Positions 46,895 to 60,711 are shown, counted from the stretch's first letter. The stretch: 64,000 nucleotides of DNA from Nipponacmea schrenckii (GCA_030562195.1 CM060201.1:37430067-37494066), one strand, 5' to 3'. Made by a program: numbers and translations. The notes: a model not told the origin generated them from the letters alone.

Positions 46895-49112
46895 ATGACT
46901 ATTACAGTCATGGTACACGTTCATTGTAGTGACTATTACAGTCACGGTATACGAACATTGTAGTGACTATTACAGTCATGGTATACGTTCATTCTAGTGA
47001 CTATTACAGTCATGGTATACGAACATTGTAGTGACTATTACAGTCATGGTATACGTTCATTGTAGTGACTATTACAGTCATGGTATACGAACATTGTAGT
47101 GACTATTACAGTCATGGTATACGTTCATTGTAGTGACTATTACAGTCATGGTATACGAACATTGTAGTGACTATTACAGTCGTGGTATACGTTCATTGTA
47201 GTGACTATTACAGTCATGGTATACGTTCATTGTAGTGACTATTACAGTCATGGTTACAACATTGTAGTGACTATTACAGTCGTGGTATACGTTCATTGTA
47301 GTGACTATTACAGTCATGGTATACGAACATTGTAGTGACTATTACAGTCATGGTATACGAACATTGTAGTGACTATTACAGTCATGGTACATCATTGTAG
47401 TGACTATTACAGTCGTGGTATACGTTCATTGTAGTGACTATTACAGTCATGGTACACCTTCATTGTAGTGACTATTACAGTCATGGTACACCTTCATTGT
47501 AGTGACTATTACAGTCGTGGTATACGAACATTGTAGTGACTATTACAGTCATGGTACACCTTCATTGTAGTGACTATTACAGTCGTGGTATACGAACATT
47601 GTAGTGACTATTACAGTCATGGTATACGAACATTGTAGTGACTATTACAGTCATGGTATACGAACATTGTAGTGACTATTACAGTCATGGTATACGTTCA
47701 TTGTAGTGACTATTACAGTCGTGGTATACGTTCATTGTAGTGACTATTACAGTCATGGTATACGAACATTGTAGTGACTATTACAGTCATGGTATACGTT
47801 CATTGTAGTGACTATTACAGTCATGGTATACGAACATTGTAGTGACTATTACAGTCATGGTATACGTTCATTGTAGTGACTATTACAGTCATGGTATACG
47901 TTCATTGTAGTGACTATTACAGTCGTGGTATACGAACATTGTAGTGACTATTACAGTCATGGTATACGTTCATTGTAGTGACTATTACAGTCGTGGTATA
48001 CGAACATTGTAGTGACTATTACAGTCATGGTATACGTTCATTGTAGTGACTATTACAGTCGTGGTATACGTTCATTGTAGTGACTATTACAGTCATGGTA
48101 TACGAACATTGTAGTGACTATTACAGTCGTGGTATACGTTCATTGTAGTGACTATTACAGTCATGGTACACGTTCATTGTAGTGACTATTACAGTCGTGG
48201 TATACGTTCATTGTAGTGACTATTACAGTCATGGTATACGAACATTGTAGTGACTATTACAGTCATGGTATACGTTCATTGTAGTGACTATTACAGTCGT
48301 GGTATACGTTCATTGTAGTGACTATTACAGTCAGGGTTATACGAACATTGTAGTGACTATTACAGTCATGGTATACGTTCATTGTAGTGACTATTACAGT
48401 CAGGGTTATACGAACATTGTAGTGACTATTACAGTCATGGTTATACGAACATTGTAGTGACTATTACAGTCATGGTATACGAACATTGTAGTGACTATTA
48501 CAGTCAGGGTTATACGAACATTGTAGTGACTATTACAGTCAGGGTTATACGAACATTGTAGTGACTATTACAGTCATGGTATACGTTCATTGTAGTGACT
48601 ATTACAGTCAGGGTTATACGAACATTGTAGTGACTATTACAGTCAGGGTTATACGAACATTGTAGTGACTATTACAGTCATGGTATACGAACATTGTAGT
48701 GACTATTACAGTCATGGTATACGTTCATTGTAGTGACTATTACAGTCGTGGTATACGAACATTGTAGTGACTATTACAGTCAGGGTTATACGAACATTGT
48801 AGTGACTATTACAGTCGTGGTATACGTTCATTGTAGTGACTATTACAGTCATGGTATACGAACATTGTAGTGACTATTACAGTCGTGGTATACGTTCATT
48901 GTAGTGACTATTACAGTCGTGGTATACGTTCATTCTAGTGACTATTACAGTCATGGTATACGAACATTGTAGTGACTATTACAGTCGTGGTATACGTTCA
49001 TTGTAGTGACTATTACAGTCGTGGTATACGTTCATTCTAGTGACTATTACAGTCATGGTATACGAACATTGTAGTGACTATTACAGTCATGGAATACGAA
49101 CATTGTAGTGAC
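46895..49112. repeat. 34-bp minisatellite, about 65 copies, with two alternating variants
   Basis: Unit contains TGACTATTACAGTCATGGTA and then TACGAACATTGTAG or TACGTTCATTGTAG. A third form with AGGGTTATACGAAC is concentrated at about 48330-48800. Unrelated in sequence to the other 34-bp arrays. Confidence 0.97.
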
Positions 49113-49506
49113 TTTAACAATTGTAGAAAATAGGGAGGGTGGGGTCTAACAAGATGTTTTTAATTACAAGTAACATTCTAGTGAGTGTAAGAGAATTCAT
49201 GGATCCTACCAGAATAACACTATTCTGTTTACAATAAACATGGTATAAACCTCATTATTTCTAAACAGGTGAATGTAAACTAATGATATAAACAAAGTTC
49301 GGCTGAAAAACAGCGAATTGTTAGAATGATTAGAATACGTCGTCTCGTGAAGATGTTCTACAATGTTTCTGTTTAATGAAAGTAAAACTTTTCCCAGGTA
49401 AACGATGAAATGAAATATTTCGGCGACAGCAAATTTAAAATTATAACAGAAGAAATTCGGTAGTAGTGTAAGGGAAGGTACCAGGGAAAAGATTTATATG
49501 GACGGG

Positions 49507-49905
49507 AAATAATGAATGGAGTTTTACATCCTACTCTTCAGTACCTAATGGGCTAATGAAGATGGACTGTTTATAATAGAAATGATATTAATGAAGTTTT
49601 ACATCCTACTCTTCTGTACCTTATGGGCTAATGAAGATGGACTGTTTGTAATAGAAATGATATTAATGAAGTTTTACATCCTACTCTTCTGTACCTAATG
49701 GGCTAATGAAGATGACCTGTTTATAATAGAAATGATATTAATGAAGTTTTTCATCCTACTCTTCTGTACCTTATGGGTTAATAAAGATGAATAGTTTATA
49801 ATAGAAATGAAATGAATGGAGTTTTACGTCCCACTCTTCTACACCTAATGGGCTAATGAAGATGAACTGTTTATAATAAAACTTTACGTTTTCCGTCCTA
49901 CTCTT
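49507..49905 (-). repeat. Tandem SINE-tail fragments, about 76-bp unit (same family as 2452-2647)
   Basis: Five copies with GTTTTACATCCTACTCTTCT, CTAATGGGCTAATGAAGATG and a linker GTTTATAATAGAAATG. The linker is not part of the SINE but is shared with the array in sulfatase intron 1. Confidence 0.85.
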
Positions 49906-50018
49906 CTGTACCATATGGGCAAATGCTGTCTTGAAACGCAGTGTGCAATGACGGGGATTTGTCCTGTACAGTGGCATAAGGCTACTCGTTTTTACACACT
50001 GAGTCACCGCGGTTGCCT
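49906..50018 (-). mobile_element. Internally deleted SINE remnant
   Basis: Has the tail-side block CGCAGTGTGCAATGACGGGG and GTGGCATAAGGCTACTCGTT, then goes directly to the tRNA-like head complement ACTGAGTCACCGCGGTTGCC, so the central domain is lost. Confidence 0.7.
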
Positions 50019-50776
50019 GATATAAATATAGCATTATAGATAGATATCGGCCTCTTCAACACTTCCCAACCCATATTAAATCGGAAAGAAAGAATTCGAA
50101 ATTCGATTTTATCATCGCCATAGTCATATATTACAGGTTTTTGACTACGGGTAGCGAAACCAAAAGTAAAGCAATATGAAAGCGTCCCATAATCTGATCT
50201 GTTAACAAAATTCGGGTTCACGTTCATGTACATGAATTGATTGGTTAAGAATAACGTCATTAGAACAAGACTGCAGTAGAAATCGTGTTAGATTTTAATT
50301 GAGATAACAAAATATCTATATTTATCTTTATAAATATGAAAGAAAAATTATAATCTTATTTGAACTTTTCTTTAAAACGAATTATTTAATCTTAAATCTT
50401 ATTGTTTAAGACAAAAGATAATCTCTCACGTTCAGTTCAGATTTTAACTTTGAATGAAGAACATGCTTAGAACAGGTTGATGTTATTTACCACGCGGATT
50501 ATCACGGTCGTAACTATTCGTTATACTAGGTATGTGACGACTGACATATTATGACAGAGCTATAGTAAAACATGCTTTTTGATTCATGATCGCTTCCGTA
50601 ATTGTTTTTTACAAATTCTTCGACTATTCATCACGGTTGAAATAAACTCATTCAGTTGGAAGATTTTAAGTTATGATTTTCAATTCCTGGTTTCACAGAC
50701 TATATTATTTTACCGTGTTTTACTTTAGTATGTCAATCTGATTTTAGAGACAAAGGTGATGAATATTTATGTAATG
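50019..50776. other. No recognisable gene
   Basis: Unique sequence up to the assembly gap. A minus-strand open stretch (about 50035-50200) lies after a TTAACAG acceptor-like site and has coding-like composition, but I recognise no domain and do not call it. Confidence 0.35.
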
Positions 50777-51276
50777 NNNNNNNNNNNNNNNNNNNNNNNN
50801 NNNNNNNNNNNNNNNNNNNNNNNNNNNNNNNNNNNNNNNNNNNNNNNNNNNNNNNNNNNNNNNNNNNNNNNNNNNNNNNNNNNNNNNNNNNNNNNNNNNN
50901 NNNNNNNNNNNNNNNNNNNNNNNNNNNNNNNNNNNNNNNNNNNNNNNNNNNNNNNNNNNNNNNNNNNNNNNNNNNNNNNNNNNNNNNNNNNNNNNNNNNN
51001 NNNNNNNNNNNNNNNNNNNNNNNNNNNNNNNNNNNNNNNNNNNNNNNNNNNNNNNNNNNNNNNNNNNNNNNNNNNNNNNNNNNNNNNNNNNNNNNNNNNN
51101 NNNNNNNNNNNNNNNNNNNNNNNNNNNNNNNNNNNNNNNNNNNNNNNNNNNNNNNNNNNNNNNNNNNNNNNNNNNNNNNNNNNNNNNNNNNNNNNNNNNN
51201 NNNNNNNNNNNNNNNNNNNNNNNNNNNNNNNNNNNNNNNNNNNNNNNNNNNNNNNNNNNNNNNNNNNNNNNNNNNN
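50777..51276. other. Assembly gap of 500 N
   Basis: Exactly 500 Ns, a common default length, so the true distance is unknown. The two open frames that span it are meaningless. Confidence 0.99.
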
Positions 51277-51584
51277 AAATTTAAATTTTTTTTTTATTGT
51301 AAAAAATTTAATTTCCAAATTTAAATTTTTTTGTTTTACACTGTTTTTTACCCTTCTTGTAGAGTGATTTTGAAACCCTTTTACTAGGTGACAGGTCCAG
51401 GATTTTTGTCAACAAATCGAAATTTCATTCATAGTTTCATCCTTCATTCATTGAAAAATTTCAAATCGATAAGGTGTGCTGATTTGTATATTTTTATCAA
51501 CACAAAATCATTCTTGAATTAATTGCAGACAGTGTTGGGCGCCATTTTGAATCTGATATACTAATTCTTATAGAAGGAATTAGT

Positions 51585-51900
51585 ATGAATGGAGTTTTAC
51601 GTCCTATATTTTCTAAATCTATTACTTTAATGTCTTATGAGTTCAGGCAACGCTATGCAGAGGTTAATAAGTCGAATTTTCCAAGGACAGCAAAATAAGC
51701 CTTTTCTTTTAGCGATTTCCAATAGTCAAGGGCCCATTAATGTGCACGGCCTGTAGCATACTGGGCCATGGTTTACTGTCCAATCAAACTGCACCAATGC
51801 TCTTTCCATGTCAGTCCCTTGGACCTGCATCATTGACAAGGAAACCAGTTTGAAAATTCCAAAAGTTTATCTTGATTTTTCTGGGATTGAACCCACAAAA
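51585..51900 (-). mobile_element. Old, diverged SINE copy
   Basis: Many blocks of the family in order: GAATGGAGTTTTACGTCCTA, AGGCAACGCTATGCAG, GATTTCCAATAGTCAAGGG, AATGTGCACGGCCTGTAGCA, GTCAGTCCCTTGGACCTGCA and TGGGATTGAACCCAC (B-box side). Substitutions and small insertions throughout. Confidence 0.8.
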
Positions 51901-52212
51901 TTTTAACAAAGATACAATCAAGATTTTAAGAAATACAGTAATGGGCGATTCTCGTTTGAATTAAACATCAGGTCTAAAAATATAATTTGATAATTGCCAG
52001 CAATCTTTATGCTTTCAACCAGAAAATATTTGGATTTGTTGATTTTGATTAAATTTTTACTATTCTAACACAACTTTCTATATTATTGGGATTCCAACAC
52101 ACTTTTTAGACCTAACTGTAGTGGTTACGTAGGCTACAAAGCCAATAGCTAATAAAAACATTCGAAACAAACTTATAAATATGAACGTAAGTTAGGTCTA
52201 TATTTTAATTAG
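51901..52212. other. No recognisable gene
   Basis: Unique AT-rich spacer. Confidence 0.35.
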
Positions 52213-52512
52213 ACTATAGAAATACCACTGTTATAATAGTACTCAGTATATCAATTGTAGAGTGATATAGAAATACCACTGTTAAAATACTCAGTATATC
52301 AATTATAGAGTGATATAGAAATACCACGGTTAAAATAGTACTCAGTATATCAATTATAGAGTGATATAGAAAAACCACGGTTAAAATAGTACTCAGTATA
52401 TCAATTATAGAGTGATATAGAAATACCACTGTTAAAATAGTGCTCAATACATCAATTGTAGAGTGATATAGAAATACCACTGTTATAATAGTACTCAGTA
52501 TATCAATTATAT
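52213..52512. repeat. 51-bp minisatellite, about 6 copies
   Basis: Unit contains ATAGAAATACCACTGTTAAA and AGTACTCAGTATATCAATTA. The minus-strand open frame across it (52214-52606) is an artefact of a period divisible by three. Confidence 0.92.
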
Positions 52513-52894
52513 TTAAACAGAATCTAAAATAAACATTGTGATGGATAATATTACATATAATTACTCGACGAAGAATATTCCGCATGCAGATAAAACTACA
52601 TACCAAAAGAAACTCATTGAAAAAACAGAAATTTTCATCAAAAATCTGAGATGGCGTTTATTATTCTACCTCAAGCCTGAATTAATCAGCACATGCCGCC
52701 ATTCACGAAAATTTCTCCTACAAAATGACGTCTAATTCACCTTGTGTAGTAACTGTGTCCACGTGCATGCATAGCAATATTTCAAATCAAACCGACTTGT
52801 TCTCCTGACGAGTGGTAGCGAATCTACTACTAAACAGACTGTTGAGAAAACTTAATGTTTATGTGAAATTGTTCATTTTCTAATCATCAAACAA

Positions 52895-54208
52895 TACTAT
52901 TATATTATGTTTTAATATATGTTATATTTTATCTTGTAATCCTGAGTGTATGTTTTAATACATGTTATATTTTATCTTGTTATCCTGAGTGGATGTTTTA
53001 ATATATGTTATATTTTATCTTGTAATCCTGAGTGTTTGTTTTAATATATGTTATATTTTATCTTGTTATCCTGAGTGTTTGTTTTAATATATGTTATATT
53101 TTATCTTGTTATCCTGAGTGTATGTTTTAATATATGTTATATTTTATCTTGTAATCCTGAGTGTTTGTTTTAATATATGTTATATTTTATCTTGTTATCC
53201 TGAGTGTATGTTTTAATATATGTTATATTTTATCTTGTAATCCTGAGTGTATGTTTTAATATATGTTATATTTTATCTTGTTATCCTGAGTGTTTGTTTT
53301 AATATATGTTATATTTTATCTTGTTATCCTGAGTGGATGTTTTAATATATGTTATATTTTATCTTGTAATCCTGAGTGGATGTTTTAATATATGTTATAT
53401 TTTATCTTGTTATCCTGAGTGTATGTTTTAATATATGTTATATTTTATCTTGTAATCCTGAGTGTATGTTTTAATATATGTTATATTTTATCTTGTTACC
53501 CCTGAGTGGATGTTTTAATATATGTTATATTTTATCTTGTTATCCTGAGTGTATGTTTTAATATATGTTATATTTTATCTTGTAATCCTGAGTGTATGTT
53601 TTGATATATGTTATATTTTATCTTGTTATCCTGAGTGGATGTTTTAATATATGTTATATTTTATCTTGTAATCCTGAGTGGATGTTTTAATATATGTTAT
53701 ATTTTATTTTGTTATCCTGAGTGTTTGTTTTAATATATGTTATATTTTATCTTGTTATCCTGAGTGTATGTTTTAATATATGTTATATTTTATCTTGTTA
53801 TCCTGAGTGTTTGTTTTAATATATGTTATATTTTATCTTGTTATCCTGAGTGGATGTTTTAATATATGTTATATTTTATCTTGTAATCCTGAGTGGATGT
53901 TTTAATATATGTTATATTTTATCTTGTTATCCTGAGTGTTTGTTTTAATATATGTTATATTTTATCTTGTTATCCTGAGTGTATGTTTTAATATATGTTA
54001 TATTTTATCTTGTAATCCTGAGTGTTTGTTTTAATATATGTTATATTTTATCTTGTTATCCTGAGTGTATGTTTTAATATATGTTATATTTTATCTTGTT
54101 ATCCTGAGTGTATGTTTTAATATATGTTATATTTTATCTTGTTATCCTGAGTATATGTTTTAATATATGTTATATTTTATCTTGTTATCCTGAGTGTTTG
54201 TTTTAATA
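52895..54208. repeat. 43-bp minisatellite, about 30 copies
   Basis: Unit contains TGTTTTAATATATGTTATAT and TTTATCTTGTTATCCTGAGT. Variants TAATCC/TATCC and GTGTATG/GTGTTTG/GTGGATG are interleaved. Confidence 0.96.
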
Positions 54209-54529
54209 GGAAGTATGGAAGTCATCAAGTTATTTAGTTCAGTGACAGGAAATGTCAAGTTGACATAGTTTTATTTTTAGTTCAAAATAATTGTCAAAAT
54301 AATCACAGACTTTCACCAAAACTCAGATATTTTCTGCTATATTTGAACCATTTTACTGGATTGATTTGAGTTTTTATTTACACGTGTCTGAGATTTACTG
54401 AGCTGGATTAACTGGAGATTTTAAAACTCAAAACAAGTTGGATGGATTCTCAATGCTTTTATTATTAAAAAACTATATATTTCAGTCCTGTGAGACTTTT
54501 CGAGACTTAACACCGTGATGTCATCATTA
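54209..54529. other. No recognisable gene
   Basis: Unique spacer of about 320 bp between two arrays. Confidence 0.4.
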
Positions 54530-57500
54530 AACCGATTCTATGTTGTATGTTTTATGTTAAGGTAATAATATAATAAGTCTGATTCTATGTTGTATGTTTT
54601 ATGTTAAGGTAATAATGTAATAAGTCCGATTCTATGTTGTATGTTTTATGTTAAGGTAATAATGTAATAAGTCCGATTCTATGTTGTATGTTTTATGTTA
54701 AGGTAATAATTAATAAGTCCGATTCTATGTGTATGTTTTATGTTAAGGTAATAATGTAATAAATCTGATTCTATGGTTTTATGTTTTATGTTAAGGTAAT
54801 AATGTAATAAATCCGATTCTATGTTGTATGTTTTATGTTAAGGTAATAATGTAATAAGTCGATTCTATGTGTATGTTTTATGTTAAGGTAATAATGTAAT
54901 AAGCCCCATTCTATGTTGTATGTTTTATGTTAAGGTAATAATGTAATAAGTCTGATTCTATGTTGTATGTTTTATGTTAAGGTAATAATTTGTAATTAAG
55001 TCTGATTCTATGTTGTATGTTTTATGTTAAGGTAATAATGTAATTAAATCCGATTCTATGTTGTATGTTTTATGTTAAGGTAATAATGTAATAAGTCCGA
55101 TTCTATGTTGTATGTTTTATGTTAAGGTAATAATGTAATAAATCCGATTCTATGTTGTATGTTTTATGTTAAGGTTTTTAATTTTTTTAAAGTTTTATGT
55201 TAAGGTAATAATGTAATTAGTCCGATTCTATGTTGTATGTTTTATGTTAAGGTAATAATGTAATTAGTCCGATTCTATGTTGTATTTGTTTTATGTTAAG
55301 GTAATAATGTAATAAATCCGATTCTATGTTGTATGTTTTATGTTAAGGTAATAATGTAATAGTCATTCTATGTTGTATGTTTTATGTTAAGGTAATAATG
55401 TAATTAAATCCGATTCTATGTTGTATTTTTTATGTTAAGGTAATAATGTAATTAGTCCGATTCTATGTTGTATTTTTTATGTTAAGGTAATAATTAATTA
55501 AATCTGATTCTATGTTGTATGTTTTATGTTAAGGTAATAATGTAATTAAATCCGATTCTATGTTGTATGTTTTATGTTAAGGTAATAATTAATAAGTCTG
55601 ATTCTATGTTGTATGTTTTATGTTAAGGTAATAATATAATAAGTCCGATTCTATGTTGTATGTTTTATGTTAAGGTAATAATGTAATAAGTCCGATTCTA
55701 TGTTGTATGTTTTATGTTAAGGGTTTAATTAATGTTGTATGTTTTATGTTAAGGTAATAATGTAATAAGTCCGATTCTATGTTGTATTTTTTATGTTAAG
55801 GTAATAATATAATAAGTCTGATTCTATGTTGTATGTTTTATGTTAAGGTAATAATGTAATAAGTCTGATTCTATGTTGTATGTTTTATGTTAAGGTAATA
55901 ATATAATAAGTCCGATTCTATGTTGTATGTTTTATGTTAAGGTAATAATGTAATAAGTCTGATTCTATGTTGTATGTTTTATGTTAAGGTAATAATGTAA
56001 TTAAATCCAAATTTTATGTTGTATGTTTTATGTTAAGGTAATAATGTAATAAGTCTGATTCTATGTTGTATGTTTTATGTTAAGGTAATAATGTAATAAG
56101 TCGATTCTATGTTGTATGTTTTATGTTAAGGTAATAATATAATAAGTCCGATTCTATGTTGTATGTTTTATGTTAAGGTAATAATTAATTAAATCCGATT
56201 CTATGTTGTATGTTTTATGTTAAGGTAATAATGTAATAAGTCTGATTCTATGTTGTATGTTTTATGTTAAGGTAATAATGTTGTATGTTTTATGTTAAGG
56301 TAATAATTAATAAGTCCGATTCTATGTTGTATGTTTTATGTTAAGGTAATAATGTAATAAGTCTGATTCTATGTTGTATGTTTTATGTTAAGGTAATAAT
56401 TAATAAGTCCGGGATTTTTAAAGTTGTATGTTTTATGTTAAGGTAATAATGTAATAAGTCTGATTCTATGTTGTATGTTTTATGTTAAGGTAATAATGTT
56501 TTTTAAGGGAATTTAATGTTGTATTGTTTTTTTTGTTAAGGTAATAATGTAATAAGTCTGATTCTATGTTGTATGTTTTATGTTAAGGTTTTTAATAATG
56601 TTGTATGTTTTATGTTAAGGTAATAATATAATAAGTCCGATTCTATGTTGTATGTTTTATGTTAAGGTAATAATTAATAAGTCCGATTCTATGTTGTATG
56701 TTTTTGTTAAGGTAATAATGTAATAGTCGATTCTATGTTGTATGTTTTATGTTAAGGTAATAATTAATAAGTCCGATTCTATGTTGTATGTTTTATGTTA
56801 AGGTAATAATGTAATAAGTCTGATTCTATGTTGTATGTTTTATGTTAAGGTAATAATTAATAAGTCTGATTCTATGTTGTATGTTTTATGTTAAGGTAAT
56901 AATGTAATAAGTCTGATTCTATGTTGTATGTTTTATGTTAAGGTAATAATGTTAAAAAGTCGATTCTATGTTGTATGTTTTATGTTAAGGTAATAATGTA
57001 ATAAGTCTGATTCTATGTTGTATGTTTTATGTTAAGGTAATAATGTAATAAATCCGATTCTATGTTGTATGTTTTATGTTAAGGGTAATAATGTTGTATG
57101 TTTTATGTTAAGGTAATAATTAATAAGTCCGATTCTATGTTGTATGTTTTATGTTAAGGTAATAATGTAATAAGTCCGATTCTATGTTGTATGTTTTATG
57201 TTAAGGTAATAATGTAATTAGTCCGATTCTATGTTGTATGTTTTATGTTAAGGTAATAATGTTGTATGTTTTATGTTAAGGTAATAATGTAATAAGTCTG
57301 ATTCTATGTTGTATGTTTTATGTTAAGGTAATAATATAATAAGTCTGATTCTATGTTGTATGTTTTATGTTAAGGTAATAATATAATAAGTCCGATTCTA
57401 TGTTGTATGTTTTATGTTAAGGTAATAATGTAATAAGTCTGATTCTATGTTGTATGTTTTATGTTAAGGTAATAATTAATAAGTCCGATTCTATGTTGTA

Positions 57501-59391
57501 TGTTTTATGTTAAGGTAATAATATAATAAGTCCGATTCTATGTTGTATGTTTTATGTTAAGGTAATAATATAATAAGTCCGATTCTATGTTGTATGTTTT
57601 ATGTTAAGGTAATAATTAATAAATCCGATTCTATGTTGTATGTTTTTGTTAAGGTAATAATGTAATAGTCGATTCTATGTTGTATGTTTTATGTTAAGGT
57701 AATAATATAATAAGTCCGATTCTATGTTGTATGTTTTATGTTAAGGTAATAATGTAATAAGTCCGATTCTATGTTGTATGTTTTATGTTAAGGTAATAAT
57801 GTAATTAAATCCGATTCTATGTTGTATGTTTTATGTTAAGGTAATAATGTAATAAGTCGATTCTATGTTGTATGTTTTATGTTAAGGTAATAATGTAATA
57901 AGTCCGATTCTATGTTGTATGTTTTATGTTAAGGTAATAATGTAATAAGTCTGATTCTATGTTGTATGTTTTATGTTAAGGTAATAATGTAATTAGTCCG
58001 ATTCTATGTTGTATGTTTTATGTTAAGGTAATAATGTAATTAGTCCGATTCTATGTTGTATGTTTTATGTTAAGGTAATAATTAATAAGTCCGATTCTAT
58101 GTTGTATGTTTTATGTTAAGGTAATAATGTAATAAGTCCGATTCTATGTTGTATGTTTTATGTTAAGGTAATAATGTAATAGTCCGATTCTATGTTGTAT
58201 GTTTTATGTTAAGGTAATAATGTAATAGTCCGATTCTATGTTGTATGTTTTATGTTAAGGTAATAATGTAATAGTCCGATTCTATGTTGTATGTTTTATG
58301 TTAAGGTAATAATGTAATAAGTCCGATTCTATGTTGTATGTTTTATGTTAAGGTAATAATATAATAAGTCCGATTCTATGTTGTATGTTTTATGTTAAGG
58401 TAATAATGTAATAAGTCTGATTCTATGTTGTATGTTTTATGTTAAGGTAATAATTAATAAGTCCGATTCTATGTTGTATGTTTTATGTTAAGGTAATAAT
58501 GTAATAAGTCCGATTCTATGTTGTATGTTTTATGTTAAGGTAATAATATAATAAGTCTGATTCTATGTTGTATGTTTTATGTTAAGGTAATAATTAATAA
58601 GTCTGATTCTATGTTGTATGTTTTATGTTAAGGTAATAATGTAATAAGTCCGATTCTATGTTGTATGTTTTATGTTAAGGTAATAATGTAATAAGTCCGA
58701 TTCTATGTTGTATGTTTTATGTTAAGGTAATAATGTAATAAGTCCGATTCTATGTTGTATGTTTTATGTTAAGGTAATAATGTAATAAGTCCGATTCTAT
58801 GTTGTATGTTTTATGTTAAGGTAATAATGTAATAAGTCCGATTCTATGTTGTATGTTTTATGTTAAGGTAATAATGTAATAAGTCCGATTCTATGTTGTA
58901 TGTTTTATGTTAAGGTAATAATGTAATAAGTCCGATTCTATGTTGTATGTTTTATGTTAAGGTAATAATGTAATTAGTCCAATTCTATGTTGTATGTTTT
59001 ATGTTAAGGTAATAATGTAATAAGTCTGATTCTATGTTGTATGTTTTTTGTTAAGGTAATAATGTAATAAGTCTGATTCTATGTTGTATGTTTTATGTTA
59101 AGGTAATAATATAATAAGTCCGATTCTATGATGTATGTTTTATGTTAAGGTAATAATATAATAAGTCCGATTCTATGTTGTATGTTTTATGTTAAGGTAA
59201 TAATGTAATAAGTCTGATTCTATGTGTATGTTTTATGTTAAGGTAATAATATAATAAGTCCGATTCTATGATGTATGTTTTATGTTAAGGTAATAATGTA
59301 ATGAGTCCGATTCTATGTTGTATGTTTTATGTTAAGGTAATAATGTAATAAGTCCGATTCTATGTTGTATGTTTTATGTTAAGGTAATAAG
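54530..59391. repeat. 47-bp minisatellite, about 103 copies, indel-rich in its left half
   Basis: Unit contains CCGATTCTATGTTGTATG and TTTTATGTTAAGGTAATAAT. To about 57100 there are odd patches (TTTTTAATTTTTTTAAAG near 55170, GGGATTTTTAAAG near 56412, TTTTTTAAGGGAATTTAATG near 56500) and dropped bases; the right part is regular. Confidence 0.96.
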
Positions 59392-60711
59392 TAAAATGAC
59401 AAAAAACATTTTATAAGTGAAAAGTTCAAAAGGTCAAATGTTTTATGGAATGCGATTACAGACAAAATAATAAAGAGGTTTAGTGTGAAAATTGTACATT
59501 TGACTTTTGTTAGATGTGTTTTCACATTAAACATGAAACATATGAATTGTTACGTTCGTACATTACTGGTATGTTAATGGACAACTTTTAAATTATAGCA
59601 TAAAATATCTGTAGGCTAATATCTACATAACATAGTGAATTAGACATTTCTGCATAGCATCAGTGCCTGAAATAGGGGCCAGCCTTTGTTTTTTGAGCAA
59701 GTTAAAAATCAGAACTACTGGCCCAAATGACAAAGTGCAGGCCCAAATAGTTGTTTTTTCTTGTCACGGCATCCGCCTCTTTTCAAGGAAGACCATCCTT
59801 CTTGTAATCCTGCCATATTTGATGAAATAAAAATTGCAATACCAGTCTCATTATCAACGACACGACATTCGATTCAACACGTAATCAATCTGCGATTATG
59901 GTTTTGTAAGATCTTGAAGTTCGAAATGGGTAGAAAAAACACAAATACGAATTATTAACATCTTTTTAAATATGATTTATTCTTAGTATAATAACGCCCC
60001 TACCACTGCTGTATTTATTAACCTCACTATCATGGTACATTACTAGAGAATTTAGGGTCGAAATGTCTCTGGTTGTTCTGGACTAAGCCTTTATAACCCA
60101 GTTCTACTTTGTCTCTTCCTCGTCATAGACAAGATAAGTCTGGATATCAGAGACTATTCTGTCTAGTTAATCTAGGGTAAATTGTTTACCATTGCTATGA
60201 CGGGAGAGGAGAACATATTTTTTTTTAATTCTTCTTACGTGATGATTGATAAATGACGATAATATAAATTTGAGCAGATCTGTAGGGCACTCGCCCAGAC
60301 AGAACTTCTGGTCGCGTGGACACGAAACTGGTCGTATTTGCCGACCAGGAGACCGTCCATTTCAGACACTTTAGCATAGACTTTAGGCACTAATGCCCTT
60401 CCATAGTTAAGAGGTATTGAGGTACTATTCAACAGAAGGCACTGTTACAATGTTTATTAATGTGTCAACAATCCAATCTGCTACCAAACACCCTACCCCA
60501 CACAAGAAACAATGTAACATCGTAGACTTTATCCCAGACTAGATATATTCTATACCCCAAAGGTCTGATTTGTTATCAACAATCAAGATAATATTTATTG
60601 TTTAATATCAGTATATTAGAAACAATGATTATAATTCAACCCTCCAGTTATTTCAATATGTTTAAACAGTAAGGCTCTAACTTAATAATTTTCATTCATG
60701 TTACGATGAAT
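59392..60711. other. No confident gene; one weak coding-like stretch
   Basis: A minus-strand frame at about 60235-60432 is more GC-rich than its surroundings and has a donor-like CAC|GTAAGA after it on the minus strand, but I recognise no domain. The rest is unique sequence. Confidence 0.35.

Noticed and set aside
49982..50260. 92-codon minus-strand frame
   Set aside because: Its C-terminal end runs into a SINE remnant, and the remainder has no recognised domain.
50756..51367. Open frames across the N block
   Set aside because: The assembly gap is read as unknown residues; there is no coding evidence.
52538..52735. 65-codon plus-strand frame with KTEIFIKNLRWRLLFYLKPE
   Set aside because: This block faintly recalls the N-terminal part of some invertebrate reverse-transcriptase elements (Penelope-like), but the frame stops soon after and no further domain is present. 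A profile search would decide.
60235..60432. Minus-strand frame with GLLVGKYDQFRVHA, slightly like the end of a fibronectin type III domain
   Set aside because: The match is short, the rest of the fold is not visible, and the upstream border is unclear. A domain search plus RNA-seq would settle it.
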